Below, one piece after another: positions 55,539 through 64,000 of a DNA stretch of 64,000 bases (position 1 is its first letter; every line of letters starts with the position of its first letter). Below the pieces are notes generated by a model that was not told the origin of the DNA, did not search any database, and saw only the letters and a program-made list of their open reading frames with translations. The translations under genes and the position numbers were made by a program. The stretch spans positions 47,223 through 111,222 of the forward strand of contig CAZVYY010000009.1 of assembly GCA_964630775.1 (NCBI GenBank), read 5' to 3'. The stretch is from Anaeroglomus sp964630775. Its GTDB lineage: Bacteria; Planctomycetota; Phycisphaerae; Sedimentisphaerales; Anaerohalosphaeraceae.

Positions 55539-55988
55539 GTGCATTTGGATACACAATTCTCGATTTTTATGGTCAATAAACCCGGAGTCCTGGCCCGCGT
55601 CCTGAACACCCTGGCAGTGGCTAAAATTAATATTGTTGCCATGACGATGATGGATTCTGCCGAACACGGTGTCATGCGGCTGGTGGGGTCCTCGCATCAG
55701 CGCGTGCGTGAGGTGCTGACCCAGCTCAACATGCAGTTCAGCGAGACAGATGTGCTGTGCGTGAATTTGCCCAACAAGGCCGGGGCTTTGGCGGATATTA
55801 CGGCCAAGCTGGCGTCGGCTCATATCAATATTGCTTATGCCTATGTGACCGCCGGGGCCAGGGGGGGGCGGACCACCGGGATTCTCAAGGTCGCGGATGT
55901 CAAAAAGGCGATGAAAGTGCTGCAGGGCGATGCCGAAGTACAGCATAAAGAGGACTCTGTCCGGCGGGCACCATCAAGCCGACGATAG
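55539..55988 (+). CDS. Tandem ACT-domain regulatory protein
   Basis: 149 residues from a GTG start with AAAGGG upstream. Two ACT domains: FSIFMVNKPGVLARVLNTLA and VNLPNKAGALADITAKLASA, each with the Gly-Val/Ala-Leu turn that binds small amino-acid-like ligands. A basic tail follows. Such stand-alone ACT pairs are thought to sense amino acids; its place just after a peptide importer fits that, by inference. Confidence 0.82.
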   Translation: MHLDTQFSIFMVNKPGVLARVLNTLAVAKINIVAMTMMDSAEHGVMRLVGSSHQRVREVLTQLNMQFSETDVLCVNLPNKAGALADITAKLASAHINIAYAYVTAGARGGRTTGILKVADVKKAMKVLQGDAEVQHKEDSVRRAPSSRR

Positions 55989-56020
55989 ACTTTTGATTTG
56001 TTATCATTGGATTTGTATCT

Positions 56021-56062
56021 GAAAGGGAAATTCTCCTTCGGGAAGGGTTTCCCTTTTTTATT
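56021..56062. terminator. Bidirectional terminator between the ACT gene and birA
   Basis: AAAGGGAAA (near 56022) pairs with TTTCCCTTT (near 56048), enclosing a TCC-TTCG-GGA mini-hairpin, then TTTTTTATTTTT. The A-rich 5' side would serve the minus-strand gene as well. Confidence 0.75.
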
Positions 56063-56858
56063 TTTGGGGTGACTTCATTTTCAGAATACTGCTGTGGGCG
56101 GCGGAGAAGATTCGAATCGGGCCGTCTTCGAGCTGCACGATCAGCCCTTCGGTCGGATCGATCCCGATGCAGGTGCCCCGATAAGGTCTGCCGTCGCTTT
56201 CCAGTTCGATGCGAGTTCCGATTTGCCGGTTATATTTACGCCACTGGTGGAGCAGGCTATCGGGGTTAGTCGCTGCCGCAGCAACCCATGTTTCCAGTTT
56301 TTCCAGCAGGCAGCGTACGAGTCGATTGCGATTGAGACATTGTCCTGTTTCGATATCGAGACTGGTGGCGGGGGGCAGGTCAACGGCCTCGGCAAAAGCC
56401 TGCCGGCTTTGGTGGACATTGATTCCGATGCCGATGACCGACCATGTCTGTTCTCTGATTTTTCGGGATTCGACGAGGATACCGGCGGTTTTTCGGTCGT
56501 TCAGCAGGATGTCGTTGGGCCACTTGATAATCGGATGCAGCTCGCAGGCAGTCGTTATCATGTCCACGACGGCCACCGGCGCCGCCAGCGTCAGCGGGGG
56601 GGCTGCGACAGTATGCCGGATGACGACGGAACAGAGAATACTCTGGCCTTTGGGGCTTAGCCAGGTTCGTCCCCGTCGTCCCCGCCCGGCGGTCTGCTGC
56701 TCGGCCAGTACACAGAGGCCGTCGCAATCGGCCCGGACAATCTGCTGCCAGGCGATGTCGTTGGTACTTTCGGTGCAGTCCAGAATCAGGACGGAATTGC
56801 CGAGCCTGCGGGTCGTGATATCCTGCCGGATTAAATCGCTATTTAATTGGTCAGACAT
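56058..56858 (-). CDS. birA: Biotin-[acetyl-CoA-carboxylase] ligase
   Basis: About 266 residues. The ligase core motif is TAGRGRRGRTWLSPKG (biotinyl-AMP binding), with SIVIRHTVAA-like strand, IIKWPNDILLNDRKTAGIL and VIGIGINVHQ. The C-terminal SH3-like domain (RPYRGTCIGIDPTEGLIVQL) is present. There is no N-terminal helix-turn-helix, so it is a group I enzyme that biotinylates carboxylase carrier protein without acting as repressor. It is last in the uvrB-nadC-birA operon. Confidence 0.93.
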   Translation of the reverse strand: MSDQLNSDLIRQDITTRRLGNSVLILDCTESTNDIAWQQIVRADCDGLCVLAEQQTAGRGRRGRTWLSPKGQSILCSVVIRHTVAAPPLTLAAPVAVVDMITTACELHPIIKWPNDILLNDRKTAGILVESRKIREQTWSVIGIGINVHQSRQAFAEAVDLPPATSLDIETGQCLNRNRLVRCLLEKLETWVAAAATNPDSLLHQWRKYNRQIGTRIELESDGRPYRGTCIGIDPTEGLIVQLEDGPIRIFSAAHSSILKMKSPQK

Positions 56859-56888
56859 TGCAGTCAAACCGCGAAACAGCAATCAGGT

Positions 56889-57782
56889 TTATCGATCCAG
56901 GCCAATATCGGCTGCAACCGCCGAATGGGTAATCGCCCCGATGGCGATCCGATCCACGCCGCAGGCAGCAATAGCCAGTACATTATTCAGGGTAACGCCG
57001 CCGCTGGCTTCCAGCAAAGGCTTCTTGCCGCACATGTGATCGCGCATTTCCACCGCGTGCTTGAGCTGCCACTGGCCCATATTGTCCAGCAGAATCACAT
57101 CGATGCCGGGAATGGTCAGAACACGGTCAAGCTGGTTATCGACGTGGTCCACTTCAACGACGACATATTTGACTTTTGGATTTTCAATCGCCTGCTGGAC
57201 CATTTTGTGCAGTTTGGGTTCAAATTTTTCGCCCAATTCCGTCCAGTGGTTATCCTTAAACATAACCGCTTCGCCCAGATTCATGCGGTGGTTGTAGCCG
57301 CCGCCGCATCGGACCGCATATTTTTCCAGTTCCCGCCAGCCGGGAATGGTTTTGCGGGTGTCATAAATTTTCGCTTTGGTGCCGCGGACGGCATTGACGA
57401 ATTTCCAGGTCATCGTGCTGATGCCGCACAGCCGCTGCAGGAAATTCAGCACGACGCGCTCGGCCGACAGCATCGAGCGAACCGGGCCTTCGATGACGCC
57501 AAGCCGATTGGCGACGTTGGCGCGATGTCCATCCTCAATCAGAACACGCAGTTTGAGCCGCTCATCATAAAGCTTCAGGACGTGCTTGACCAGTTCCATC
57601 CCGCAGACGACGATTTCCTCGCGCGTGACGATGTAGGCCCGGTCGATTTTGTCTTCGGGGATGCTGATTTCGCTGGTCGGGTCGCCTTGGCCGAAATCTT
57701 CTTCCACCGCCATCTGTATCAGCGGCAGTACTTTTTCCATATCGAGCGGTTTGATGGCTCTTCGTGTTGCGCGTTCTCCCAT
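56889..57782 (-). CDS. nadC: Nicotinate-nucleotide pyrophosphorylase (carboxylating)
   Basis: 297 residues. Converts quinolinate and PRPP to nicotinate mononucleotide in NAD synthesis. Diagnostic motifs: EEDFGQGDPTSE, NFLQRLCGISTMTWKFV, DTRKTIPGWRELEKYAVRCG, YNHRMNLGEAVMFKDNH and EASGGVTLNNV. The start is three bases after the uvrB stop, so it is co-transcribed and probably coupled. Confidence 0.96.
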   Translation of the reverse strand: MGERATRRAIKPLDMEKVLPLIQMAVEEDFGQGDPTSEISIPEDKIDRAYIVTREEIVVCGMELVKHVLKLYDERLKLRVLIEDGHRANVANRLGVIEGPVRSMLSAERVVLNFLQRLCGISTMTWKFVNAVRGTKAKIYDTRKTIPGWRELEKYAVRCGGGYNHRMNLGEAVMFKDNHWTELGEKFEPKLHKMVQQAIENPKVKYVVVEVDHVDNQLDRVLTIPGIDVILLDNMGQWQLKHAVEMRDHMCGKKPLLEASGGVTLNNVLAIAACGVDRIAIGAITHSAVAADIGLDR

Positions 57783-57785
57783 GTG

Positions 57786-59834
57786 TTACCTCTTTCTGGT
57801 CTTCATCGACCTGTTTTTCCTTGAGCTGTTATCCTGGGCTGCCGGGGCAGCGGAGCTGCTTTGAATGGCCGGCATTCCCTTGATTTCCTGAATACGGTCA
57901 CGCAGCATGGCGGCCCGTTCAAAATCCAGCTTTTCCGCGGCCTCAAACATCTGGCGTTCCAGTTCGGCCAGCATTTCAGTCTGGTCAAATTCCGTTTCGT
58001 CAAGCAAAATGGCTTCGCGGGCGCGTTTCCGGGCTGCAAGTTCATCCGACAGGCCTTTTTGTATCTCTTTGCGTATGGTCTGGGGGGTAATACCGTGCTG
58101 CTGATTGTACGCTAATTGAATTGTACGCCGTCGGGCCGTTTCGTCAATGGCTTTTTTCATCGACGGTGTTATCTTGTCGGCATACAGAAATACGGTGGCA
58201 TTGACGTTACGGGCGGTACGGCCAATGGTCTGGATGAGCGAGGTTTCGCTTCGCAGGAAGCCTTCCTTGTCCGCATCCAGAATCGCCACCAGCGACACTT
58301 CCGGCAAGTCAAGCCCTTCCCGCAGGAGGTTGATCCCCACCAGGACGTCAAATTCGCCTTTCCGCAGGTCACGCAGAATATCGACCCGGGCCAGTGTTTC
58401 GATTTCACTGTGCAGATATCGGCAGCGGATTCCCTTGCCGGTCAGATAGGACGATAAATCCTCGGCCAGCCGTTTGGTCAGCGTGGTGACCAGAACCCGC
58501 TCTTTGGACTGGATGCGTTTTTGCACCTCGCCCATCAGGTGCTGAATCTGGTCGCTGGCCGGATAGACGAATATTTCGGGGTCAACCAGGCCGGTCGGAC
58601 GAATAATCTGCTCGACCACCTTGTCTTTGCATAAGTCCAGTTCAAACGGTCCCGGGGTTGCCGAGACAAAGACAACGTGCTTCCATCGTTCATAAAATTC
58701 TTCAAATCGCAGCGGGCGGTTGTCCATGGCGCTGGGCAGGCGGAAGCCGTGGTCCACCAGAACCTGCTTGCGGTTGTGGTCGCCGGCGAACATGCCGCGA
58801 AGCTGGGGAATCGTTACGTGGGATTCGTCGATAAACAGCAGGAAATTGTCCGGCAGATAATCAATCAGGGTATAAGGCCGGGAGCCGGGTTTGAGGCCCG
58901 CCATGTGACGGGCGTAGTTCTCAATGCCGCTGCAGTAGCCGACTTCGCGAATCATCTCCAGATCATACAGCGTTCGGGCTTCCAGACGCTGGGCTTCCAG
59001 CAGCTTGCCCTCATGCCGCAATTGCAGCAGACGCTCTTTGAGTTCCTGCTCAATGCTCTGGCAGGCCGATTCGATACGGTCGGCAGGCATGATATAGTGT
59101 TTGGCCGGATAGATGAAAATCTGATGTTCCTGGGCCAGGATTTCGGCGGAGACGGGATTGATATAGCTGAGTTTTTCGATCTGGTCGCCGAAAAATTCGA
59201 TACGCACCGCGTAGGATTCATAGGATGGCCACAGCTCCACCACATCGCCGCGAACACGGAACTTGCTGCGGCTGAAATCGATGTCGTTGCGGTCGTACTG
59301 CAAATCCGCCAGCCGGCCCAGCAGTGTGTTTCGGTCAACCTCGTCGCCGAGGCGGAGGCTGATGACACTGGCCTTGTAATCTTCGGGTGAACCCAATCCG
59401 AAAATACAGGATACGCTGGCGACAATAATGACATCGTCCCGGCTCATCAGGCTGGTTGTGGTTGACAGCCGCAGGCGGTCCAGCTCATCATTGCGTGCGG
59501 CATCCTTTTCAATATAGATATCCCGCTGGGGAATATAGGCTTCCGGCTGATAATAATCGTAGTAACTGACGAAATACTCGACGGCGTTTTGCGGAAATAA
59601 CTGGCGAAATTCCTCATAGAGCTGGGCGGCCAGGGTCTTGTTGTGGGAAATCACCAGCGCAGGGCGTTTGAGCTTCTCGATGACATGGGCCATCGTGAAG
59701 GTTTTTCCGCTGCCGGTGACGCCCAGCAGGGTTTGAAACGCGTTTCCCTGCTCAAGCCACCCGGCCAGCTTGTCAATCGCCTGGGGCTGATCCCCCTGCG
59801 GTTTAAACTCACTGATTATCTGGAAATCACTCAT
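57786..59834 (-). CDS. uvrB: Excinuclease ABC subunit B
   Basis: 682 residues, the usual UvrB length. Walker A TLLGVTGSGKTFTMAHVI, the beta-hairpin region YYDYYQPEAYIPQRDIYIEK, DESHVTIPQLRGM, helicase motif VI QTIGRTARN and the C-terminal UVR motif LERQMFEAAEKLDFERAAML that contacts UvrC. It ends in a Lys/Arg-rich tail. Acts in nucleotide excision repair with the UvrC-type protein at 7828. First gene of its operon. Confidence 0.98.
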   Translation of the reverse strand: MSDFQIISEFKPQGDQPQAIDKLAGWLEQGNAFQTLLGVTGSGKTFTMAHVIEKLKRPALVISHNKTLAAQLYEEFRQLFPQNAVEYFVSYYDYYQPEAYIPQRDIYIEKDAARNDELDRLRLSTTTSLMSRDDVIIVASVSCIFGLGSPEDYKASVISLRLGDEVDRNTLLGRLADLQYDRNDIDFSRSKFRVRGDVVELWPSYESYAVRIEFFGDQIEKLSYINPVSAEILAQEHQIFIYPAKHYIMPADRIESACQSIEQELKERLLQLRHEGKLLEAQRLEARTLYDLEMIREVGYCSGIENYARHMAGLKPGSRPYTLIDYLPDNFLLFIDESHVTIPQLRGMFAGDHNRKQVLVDHGFRLPSAMDNRPLRFEEFYERWKHVVFVSATPGPFELDLCKDKVVEQIIRPTGLVDPEIFVYPASDQIQHLMGEVQKRIQSKERVLVTTLTKRLAEDLSSYLTGKGIRCRYLHSEIETLARVDILRDLRKGEFDVLVGINLLREGLDLPEVSLVAILDADKEGFLRSETSLIQTIGRTARNVNATVFLYADKITPSMKKAIDETARRRTIQLAYNQQHGITPQTIRKEIQKGLSDELAARKRAREAILLDETEFDQTEMLAELERQMFEAAEKLDFERAAMLRDRIQEIKGMPAIQSSSAAPAAQDNSSRKNRSMKTRKR

Positions 59835-60031
59835 TCGTCTCGTCTATTTGTCCAAAAACGACTATTATAACAGGGTCTAATCAAAATGATACACCAATTC
59901 TTATCAGGAATATGGACAATATCGATGAAAGCGAATAAGAAAGATGGGTTTCTTGTGAGTGTTAAATAATTCACCTGCAAGACGTTATGGATGTCTTGGG
60001 GAGGGGCTGCACGCGGCATAGCCAAAAACAA

Positions 60032-60066
60032 AACCGGAGAGTTTCAAAAGAGAAGACTCTCCGGTT
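60032..60066 (-). terminator. Terminator of the GH106-like gene
   Basis: AACCGGAGAGT and ACTCTCCGGTT form an 11-base perfect stem. On the minus strand it is followed by TTTGTTTTTGG, so it ends the transcript of the rhamnosidase-like gene. The rest of the gap to uvrB shows nothing notable. Confidence 0.8.
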
Positions 60067-60130
60067 AGAAGAACAAGGCGAACGATTGGCTGTGTTGGTG
60101 TTTTATCTGAGCCAATCGTAATCTTAGCCA

Positions 60131-63100
60131 TTATTTTGCAGGGTTGATTTCAGTCTGCTGGCCCGCCCTCACATACACCGGCCCGAGCAATCCCGACGGC
60201 AGCAGGGGATCATCCTTGGTCCAGTGCTTCCATGTGGTAAAGGTCAGTCGCTGTGGGACTGGACGCGGTTTACCTTCAACGAACCAGTCAGGCCAGGCCT
60301 TCAGCGGCTTGCCTTTCCACTGGCAATCGTCCGGATATTGCTCGTCACCGATGAGCCGATTGACCCACAGGTTGGTCACGCGGATTTCCAGCGTGTTGTC
60401 GCCGGCTTTGGCCGCATCGGTGATATCCACGCGATACGGATTGCACCACAGTACGCCGAGGTTATGCCCGTTGACAATGACTTCAGCCATGATGCAGACT
60501 TCGCCGAGGTCCAGCCGAATGCGGTCTGCCGAGGTGACAAAATCAGAAGGCAGATTCAGTGTTGTCCGATAGGTCGCAGTGCCGGAGTAGTATTTCACGC
60601 CCGGGTCTGTATGCTGTGTCCACGAAATCAGTGTGGGCAGTTCAATTTTAGCCGGAGCGTTCCAGCCGGGGGTAAATTCCACCGTCCAGGGCCGGTCTAA
60701 CATAATCGGCTTGGGCAGCGTATCTACGGTTACGGTCTTTTGGGTTCCGATGGAGGTCTGCAGGACATACCGGCCGTTATCCCATGCCACCATATCCACG
60801 GTCTTATTCTGCGCAGTCAATTCGGGCATCCACGCCGCTGGCTGCCAGTGCTGCGGCGGCAATACCACTTCGCTGTTTTCACTGACATTAATTGCGCCGG
60901 GTTGGCCGTTGAGGGTGTATCTGACCAGCATCCGTTTGGGCACCATATAGGCGGGGTCTTTGCCCGCAAAGTCATTGGTCGCCCGGATTTTCAGAACATT
61001 ATCTTTCACAGCAGCCGCAGTCTTGGCGGTCACATCAATGGCCTTGCGCTCCGGCAGCCATGTCTGGCCTTTGGGCAGGAGGCCGTAGCCGGCCATGAGA
61101 ATCCGCAGAGGCCGACCGTCCGGACTTCCCGCCGGCGGCAGCACCAGCCGCTGATTTTCGCCGATCTCGGCCCGGGCAGTCTTGCCGTCGTATTCATATT
61201 CTACGTACAGTTTCTTGACAACATCCGGCACGGGGTCACCTGCCAGGCTATTGGAAGCCATTACATCCAGCCTGTTATCCTGTACGCGTTTGGTCAGCTC
61301 TGCGGTCACATCGACCATATCCTCTCCATCACAGCTAACCACGCCATAGAGCGCCTCAAGAATCTCCAGTTTCTGTACAGGTCTGGGCAGTAACTGGGCA
61401 ATCGTAACCGGCGTATCCTGCTGTAATCCGGCCACGGTGATTTTGTCGCTGTTGACGGATTTGCGGAACACCACAAACACCGACCCCGCAGGCCCCAGCG
61501 GCAGGGTCACGCGGGTGCCCTGTGAATCAGCACGCCAGAGTCCGGCCGGAGTTATCTCGCCGGTGACCGGATTCCACAATTCGGGCTGCCTGCCGCTGAC
61601 GCGGAAGAAGACCTCGGCCATGCGTGATGAATCATCCTGATGCGAGACAAAGTAAATATCGGCGTCTTTTGTTGTCCGATGAATAAAGGTGATGGGGGCT
61701 TTCGGGTCTGCAGCGATACAATCGGCTGCGACATCCATCTGCCGCAGCGTCTGCAGGGGCCTGCGTCCCCAGATGATGCGGCCTTTGCCAAAGGCCTTTT
61801 CGCCGGCGGTACCCTGGTTGGAAGGCCCCCAGACCTCGTCGGCGATTTGCTTGACAGTGCTGTCGCACTCTGGATAACCCGCCAGGCTGGGCGACAGTTC
61901 CGGCTTCGGAGCAAGCACGATCGCTCCATCGCGAACTATATCCCGAATCTTCTGTGCCAGCGCGGGCGTCATAAAGCGGGTCTGCGGCAAGACCAGCAGA
62001 CGATAACGCATTCCATCCGGCAGGGCGATCATGCCCTTGTCCACGGTCAGCTTGTCAATCAAATCCGTGCCGCACATATCAAAATCATACCCGGCTGCCC
62101 GCAGTTCGCTATCATCAACCGAACCGTTGGGTGCCGCTTCGCCGACAAAAAACAGTACATCCGCCGCAAAATGCCCCTGCTGCAGCAGGAACTGCGACCG
62201 ACCAATATATCGCATCCACGCCTTGCCCGGTTCCCACCAGGTGTTGGTTCGTTCAAAATGTGTTCCCCATTGTCCCATGGTCATCCCCGGCAGCACATTC
62301 AGCCACGGCTGATGCGCGTAGCGGTGAAAGATATAGCGGTTGATGCCCATGCACCAGACCTTATCGCCCAGCATCTTCATTGAGCCGGGATAATTCTGCC
62401 AGCGTCCCTGGTCGGGAGCCGAGGTAAATGATTCCGCCCCGACATAGGTCATGCCGTGGGTATGGGCTACCGATGCCGCCAGTTTCAGCGTATGATTCAT
62501 CCCGCCGCCGATCCAGAACTCGCCCATGACGATATCGGCCTTGGCGCCGACGGCCGCGCATTCAAACGGGCCATCATACGGTTCGACCGAGCACAGTAAG
62601 CCGCGTTCGTGGCACTTGTCGACGAAATAGCCATAATAGTTGTCCGCAAACAAATCGGAAAACGTCCGCCGGTAATCCCACAAAAACCGTTCCGTAACGG
62701 CACTGCTGGCCACAACCCGTCCGGTCAGCGTCGGCAGGAACTGCATTAAATCATATCCGCGCCGCTGCTGGAATTCGGCCCGCATCTTCGGTGTCCAGTT
62801 GTTGGGTCCGACTTCATAGCTGTCAATCAGCACGTTATTGAGTACCTTGCCCGCAAGGGATCCGAGTTTATCCAGAACCGGCTGCACACCCTTGTTCCAG
62901 TGCACATCCAGTGCCTCGCGGCTGAGCTTGTCGCATTCCAGACCCAGGCCCGATGTTGGGGCGGGGTGATTGGTCTTGCCGGTGGTGGTATGGCCGATGC
63001 GAAGTATCGTCCATGAACCGCTGGGAGCTTTCCAGTTTAATTGACCTGAAGCATCCATTTTATCCGTTAAATTCAGAATGCTGTCTTTGGCAATCACGGC

Positions 63101-63718
63101 ATCTGACGGAATTTCTTCGATTTCCGGCTGAAGTCCATACGGACTGTCAAATCCTGCTTTCGCCCCGGCGTTTTTAATCCGGAAAGACTTGTTTGCGGGA
63201 GTGGGAAACGCCAGTACCGCAATATCGCGATAGAAATTCAGTTTGGCCTGCGGCTGTGCCAGTTTGATTGTTCCGGTTTCCGGCGTGACTTCCATTTCCG
63301 TCCAGACCACTCGCTGCATCGACAACTCGGGAGTAATCCACGGCCCGCCGCTGCTGGACCACCCCGCACAGTTATGGAAACACAGCTCAATACCGACCCG
63401 CTGGGCCTCCTTGACCGCATGATGGACCATGTCCAGCCATTCCGGACTGAGATACATAATCTTCCCGGTCGGGATATCCACGCTGCCCTCGTCGCCGACA
63501 TTGAAAATCTGAGCGCCGCCCAGGCCGGCCCGCGCCATGGCCTCAATATCCGCGGTAATACCCTCGCGGGTAATATTGCCGTTCATCCAGTGCCACCACG
63601 TATGCGGCCGGGCCTTGACAGGCGGGACGTCAAAACCCTGTTCGAGAGCATCGGCCCCCATACTCCAGCCGCATAACATTCCGATACACAACAACCCCCA
63701 CAAAAGCCTCAGTTTCAT
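60131..63718 (-). CDS. Secreted GH106-like alpha-L-rhamnosidase
   Basis: About 1195 residues. Signal peptide (LRLLWGLLCIGMLCGWSMGA), then the GH106 N-terminal signature RPHTWWHWMNGNITREGI and GGAQIFNVGDEG. A (beta/alpha)8 domain with LIDSYEVGPNNWTPKMRAEF carries the likely acidic residues; beta-sandwich domains and a galactose-binding-like C-terminal domain (EVIVNGHNLGVLWCNPYRVD) follow. GH106 enzymes release L-rhamnose from pectin-like or algal polymers. Start 63718 has TTAAGGAG right before it, better than the upstream frame extension. It stands alone with its own promoter. Confidence 0.85.
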   Translation of the reverse strand: MKLRLLWGLLCIGMLCGWSMGADALEQGFDVPPVKARPHTWWHWMNGNITREGITADIEAMARAGLGGAQIFNVGDEGSVDIPTGKIMYLSPEWLDMVHHAVKEAQRVGIELCFHNCAGWSSSGGPWITPELSMQRVVWTEMEVTPETGTIKLAQPQAKLNFYRDIAVLAFPTPANKSFRIKNAGAKAGFDSPYGLQPEIEEIPSDAVIAKDSILNLTDKMDASGQLNWKAPSGSWTILRIGHTTTGKTNHPAPTSGLGLECDKLSREALDVHWNKGVQPVLDKLGSLAGKVLNNVLIDSYEVGPNNWTPKMRAEFQQRRGYDLMQFLPTLTGRVVASSAVTERFLWDYRRTFSDLFADNYYGYFVDKCHERGLLCSVEPYDGPFECAAVGAKADIVMGEFWIGGGMNHTLKLAASVAHTHGMTYVGAESFTSAPDQGRWQNYPGSMKMLGDKVWCMGINRYIFHRYAHQPWLNVLPGMTMGQWGTHFERTNTWWEPGKAWMRYIGRSQFLLQQGHFAADVLFFVGEAAPNGSVDDSELRAAGYDFDMCGTDLIDKLTVDKGMIALPDGMRYRLLVLPQTRFMTPALAQKIRDIVRDGAIVLAPKPELSPSLAGYPECDSTVKQIADEVWGPSNQGTAGEKAFGKGRIIWGRRPLQTLRQMDVAADCIAADPKAPITFIHRTTKDADIYFVSHQDDSSRMAEVFFRVSGRQPELWNPVTGEITPAGLWRADSQGTRVTLPLGPAGSVFVVFRKSVNSDKITVAGLQQDTPVTIAQLLPRPVQKLEILEALYGVVSCDGEDMVDVTAELTKRVQDNRLDVMASNSLAGDPVPDVVKKLYVEYEYDGKTARAEIGENQRLVLPPAGSPDGRPLRILMAGYGLLPKGQTWLPERKAIDVTAKTAAAVKDNVLKIRATNDFAGKDPAYMVPKRMLVRYTLNGQPGAINVSENSEVVLPPQHWQPAAWMPELTAQNKTVDMVAWDNGRYVLQTSIGTQKTVTVDTLPKPIMLDRPWTVEFTPGWNAPAKIELPTLISWTQHTDPGVKYYSGTATYRTTLNLPSDFVTSADRIRLDLGEVCIMAEVIVNGHNLGVLWCNPYRVDITDAAKAGDNTLEIRVTNLWVNRLIGDEQYPDDCQWKGKPLKAWPDWFVEGKPRPVPQRLTFTTWKHWTKDDPLLPSGLLGPVYVRAGQQTEINPAK

Positions 63719-63891
63719 GATAAATCTCCTTAAATGGTGTATTTTCGTGTGATTATTTCCAATCGCATGGTCATTCGATAGACGTGTTCCGTCCGAGGCG
63801 CAGCAACACCCGCCTGCGACAGATTTTGTTGCCATCCATGCAGTAAAATCAGTCCTGTTAATTTGAAGCTCATTTTTCGCATGATTCTTCT

Positions 63892-63920
63892 ATATAATTC
63901 TTATTTTACCGATTTGACAA
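63892..63920 (-). promoter_or_regulatory. Promoter of the GH106-like gene
   Basis: On the minus strand TTGTCA (63920-63915), a 17-base spacer and TTATAT (63897-63892). It predicts a leader of about 165 nucleotides. Confidence 0.5.
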
Positions 63921-63983
63921 CCTGTTTTTTTAAATATACTGGATAGGTAAACTTTCGCACATTTTCATAACGTATTAAGCGGC

Positions 63984-63999
63984 GGAAGCCAGTGCTTCC
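63984..63999. repeat. Short hairpin repeat, AAGC...GCTT family
   Basis: GGAAGC-CAGT-GCTTCC at the very end of the window. Confidence 0.5.
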
Positions 64000-64000
64000 A

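Overview
This window most likely comes from an anaerobic, polysaccharide-degrading planctomycete of the class Phycisphaerae (Sedimentisphaerales-like). The inference rests on secreted sulfatase and glycoside hydrolase genes, dockerin-like C-terminal repeats of the GDLSSDGMVDFADF type, a diderm-style acyltransferase, a split pseudopilin/secretin cluster and a 23S rRNA operon without a 16S gene. No 16S sequence is present to confirm it. Most genes have about 55-60% GC; a few stretches are clearly AT-richer (10,745-11,071 and 44,200-46,200).

Layout. 1-3,918 (minus): two secreted glycosidases, GH76-like and GH18-like, with betagamma-crystallin-like, LamG and dockerin-like modules. 4,077-9,165: OFA-type MFS transporter, stand-alone asparagine-synthetase-like protein, small membrane protein and a short UvrC. 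9,341-16,613: GH29 fucosidase, PfkB sugar kinase, C10 protease and sulfatase. 16,765-21,479: acyltransferase, argH, thiL and tsaE, with two copies of a four-helix-bundle (23S-IVS-type) gene, each bracketed by inverted arrays of an octamer repeat. 21,650-39,542: a type IV pilus/type II secretion-like locus: pilin, five pilin-like or minor pseudopilin genes, pilM-N-O-P-like, secretin, TPR lipoprotein, sensor kinase, response regulator, GAF/HD-GYP, STAS, assembly ATPase and platform protein. 39,643-40,007: transposase debris. 40,166-44,182: rRNA operon (two promoters, hairpin, boxA, tRNA-Ile, tRNA-Ala, 23S, 5S, terminator). 44,277-47,342: secreted and membrane proteins of unknown role. 47,361-55,039: peptide ABC transporter operon with two different binding proteins. 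55,119-55,988: STAS and ACT proteins. 56,058-59,834 (minus): uvrB-nadC-birA. 60,131-63,718 (minus): a GH106-like alpha-L-rhamnosidase.

How the genes fit together. The secreted hydrolases (mannan/N-glycan, fucose, sulfate, rhamnose), the protease, the peptide importer and the sugar kinase suggest scavenging of complex, sulfated and glycoprotein-like material. The pilus-like locus has built-in sensing: kinase, receiver, putative c-di-GMP phosphodiesterase and STAS lie between the secretin and the motor ATPase.

Most interesting observations: the four-helix-bundle genes bounded by copy-matched inverted octamer arrays; a 20-base rRNA-type boxA block repeated with one mismatch in the pilin leader; the 23S operon with its own tandem promoters; a Ser-to-Asn change in the ATPase P-loop; and a family of short AAGC...GCTT hairpins with compensatory changes.
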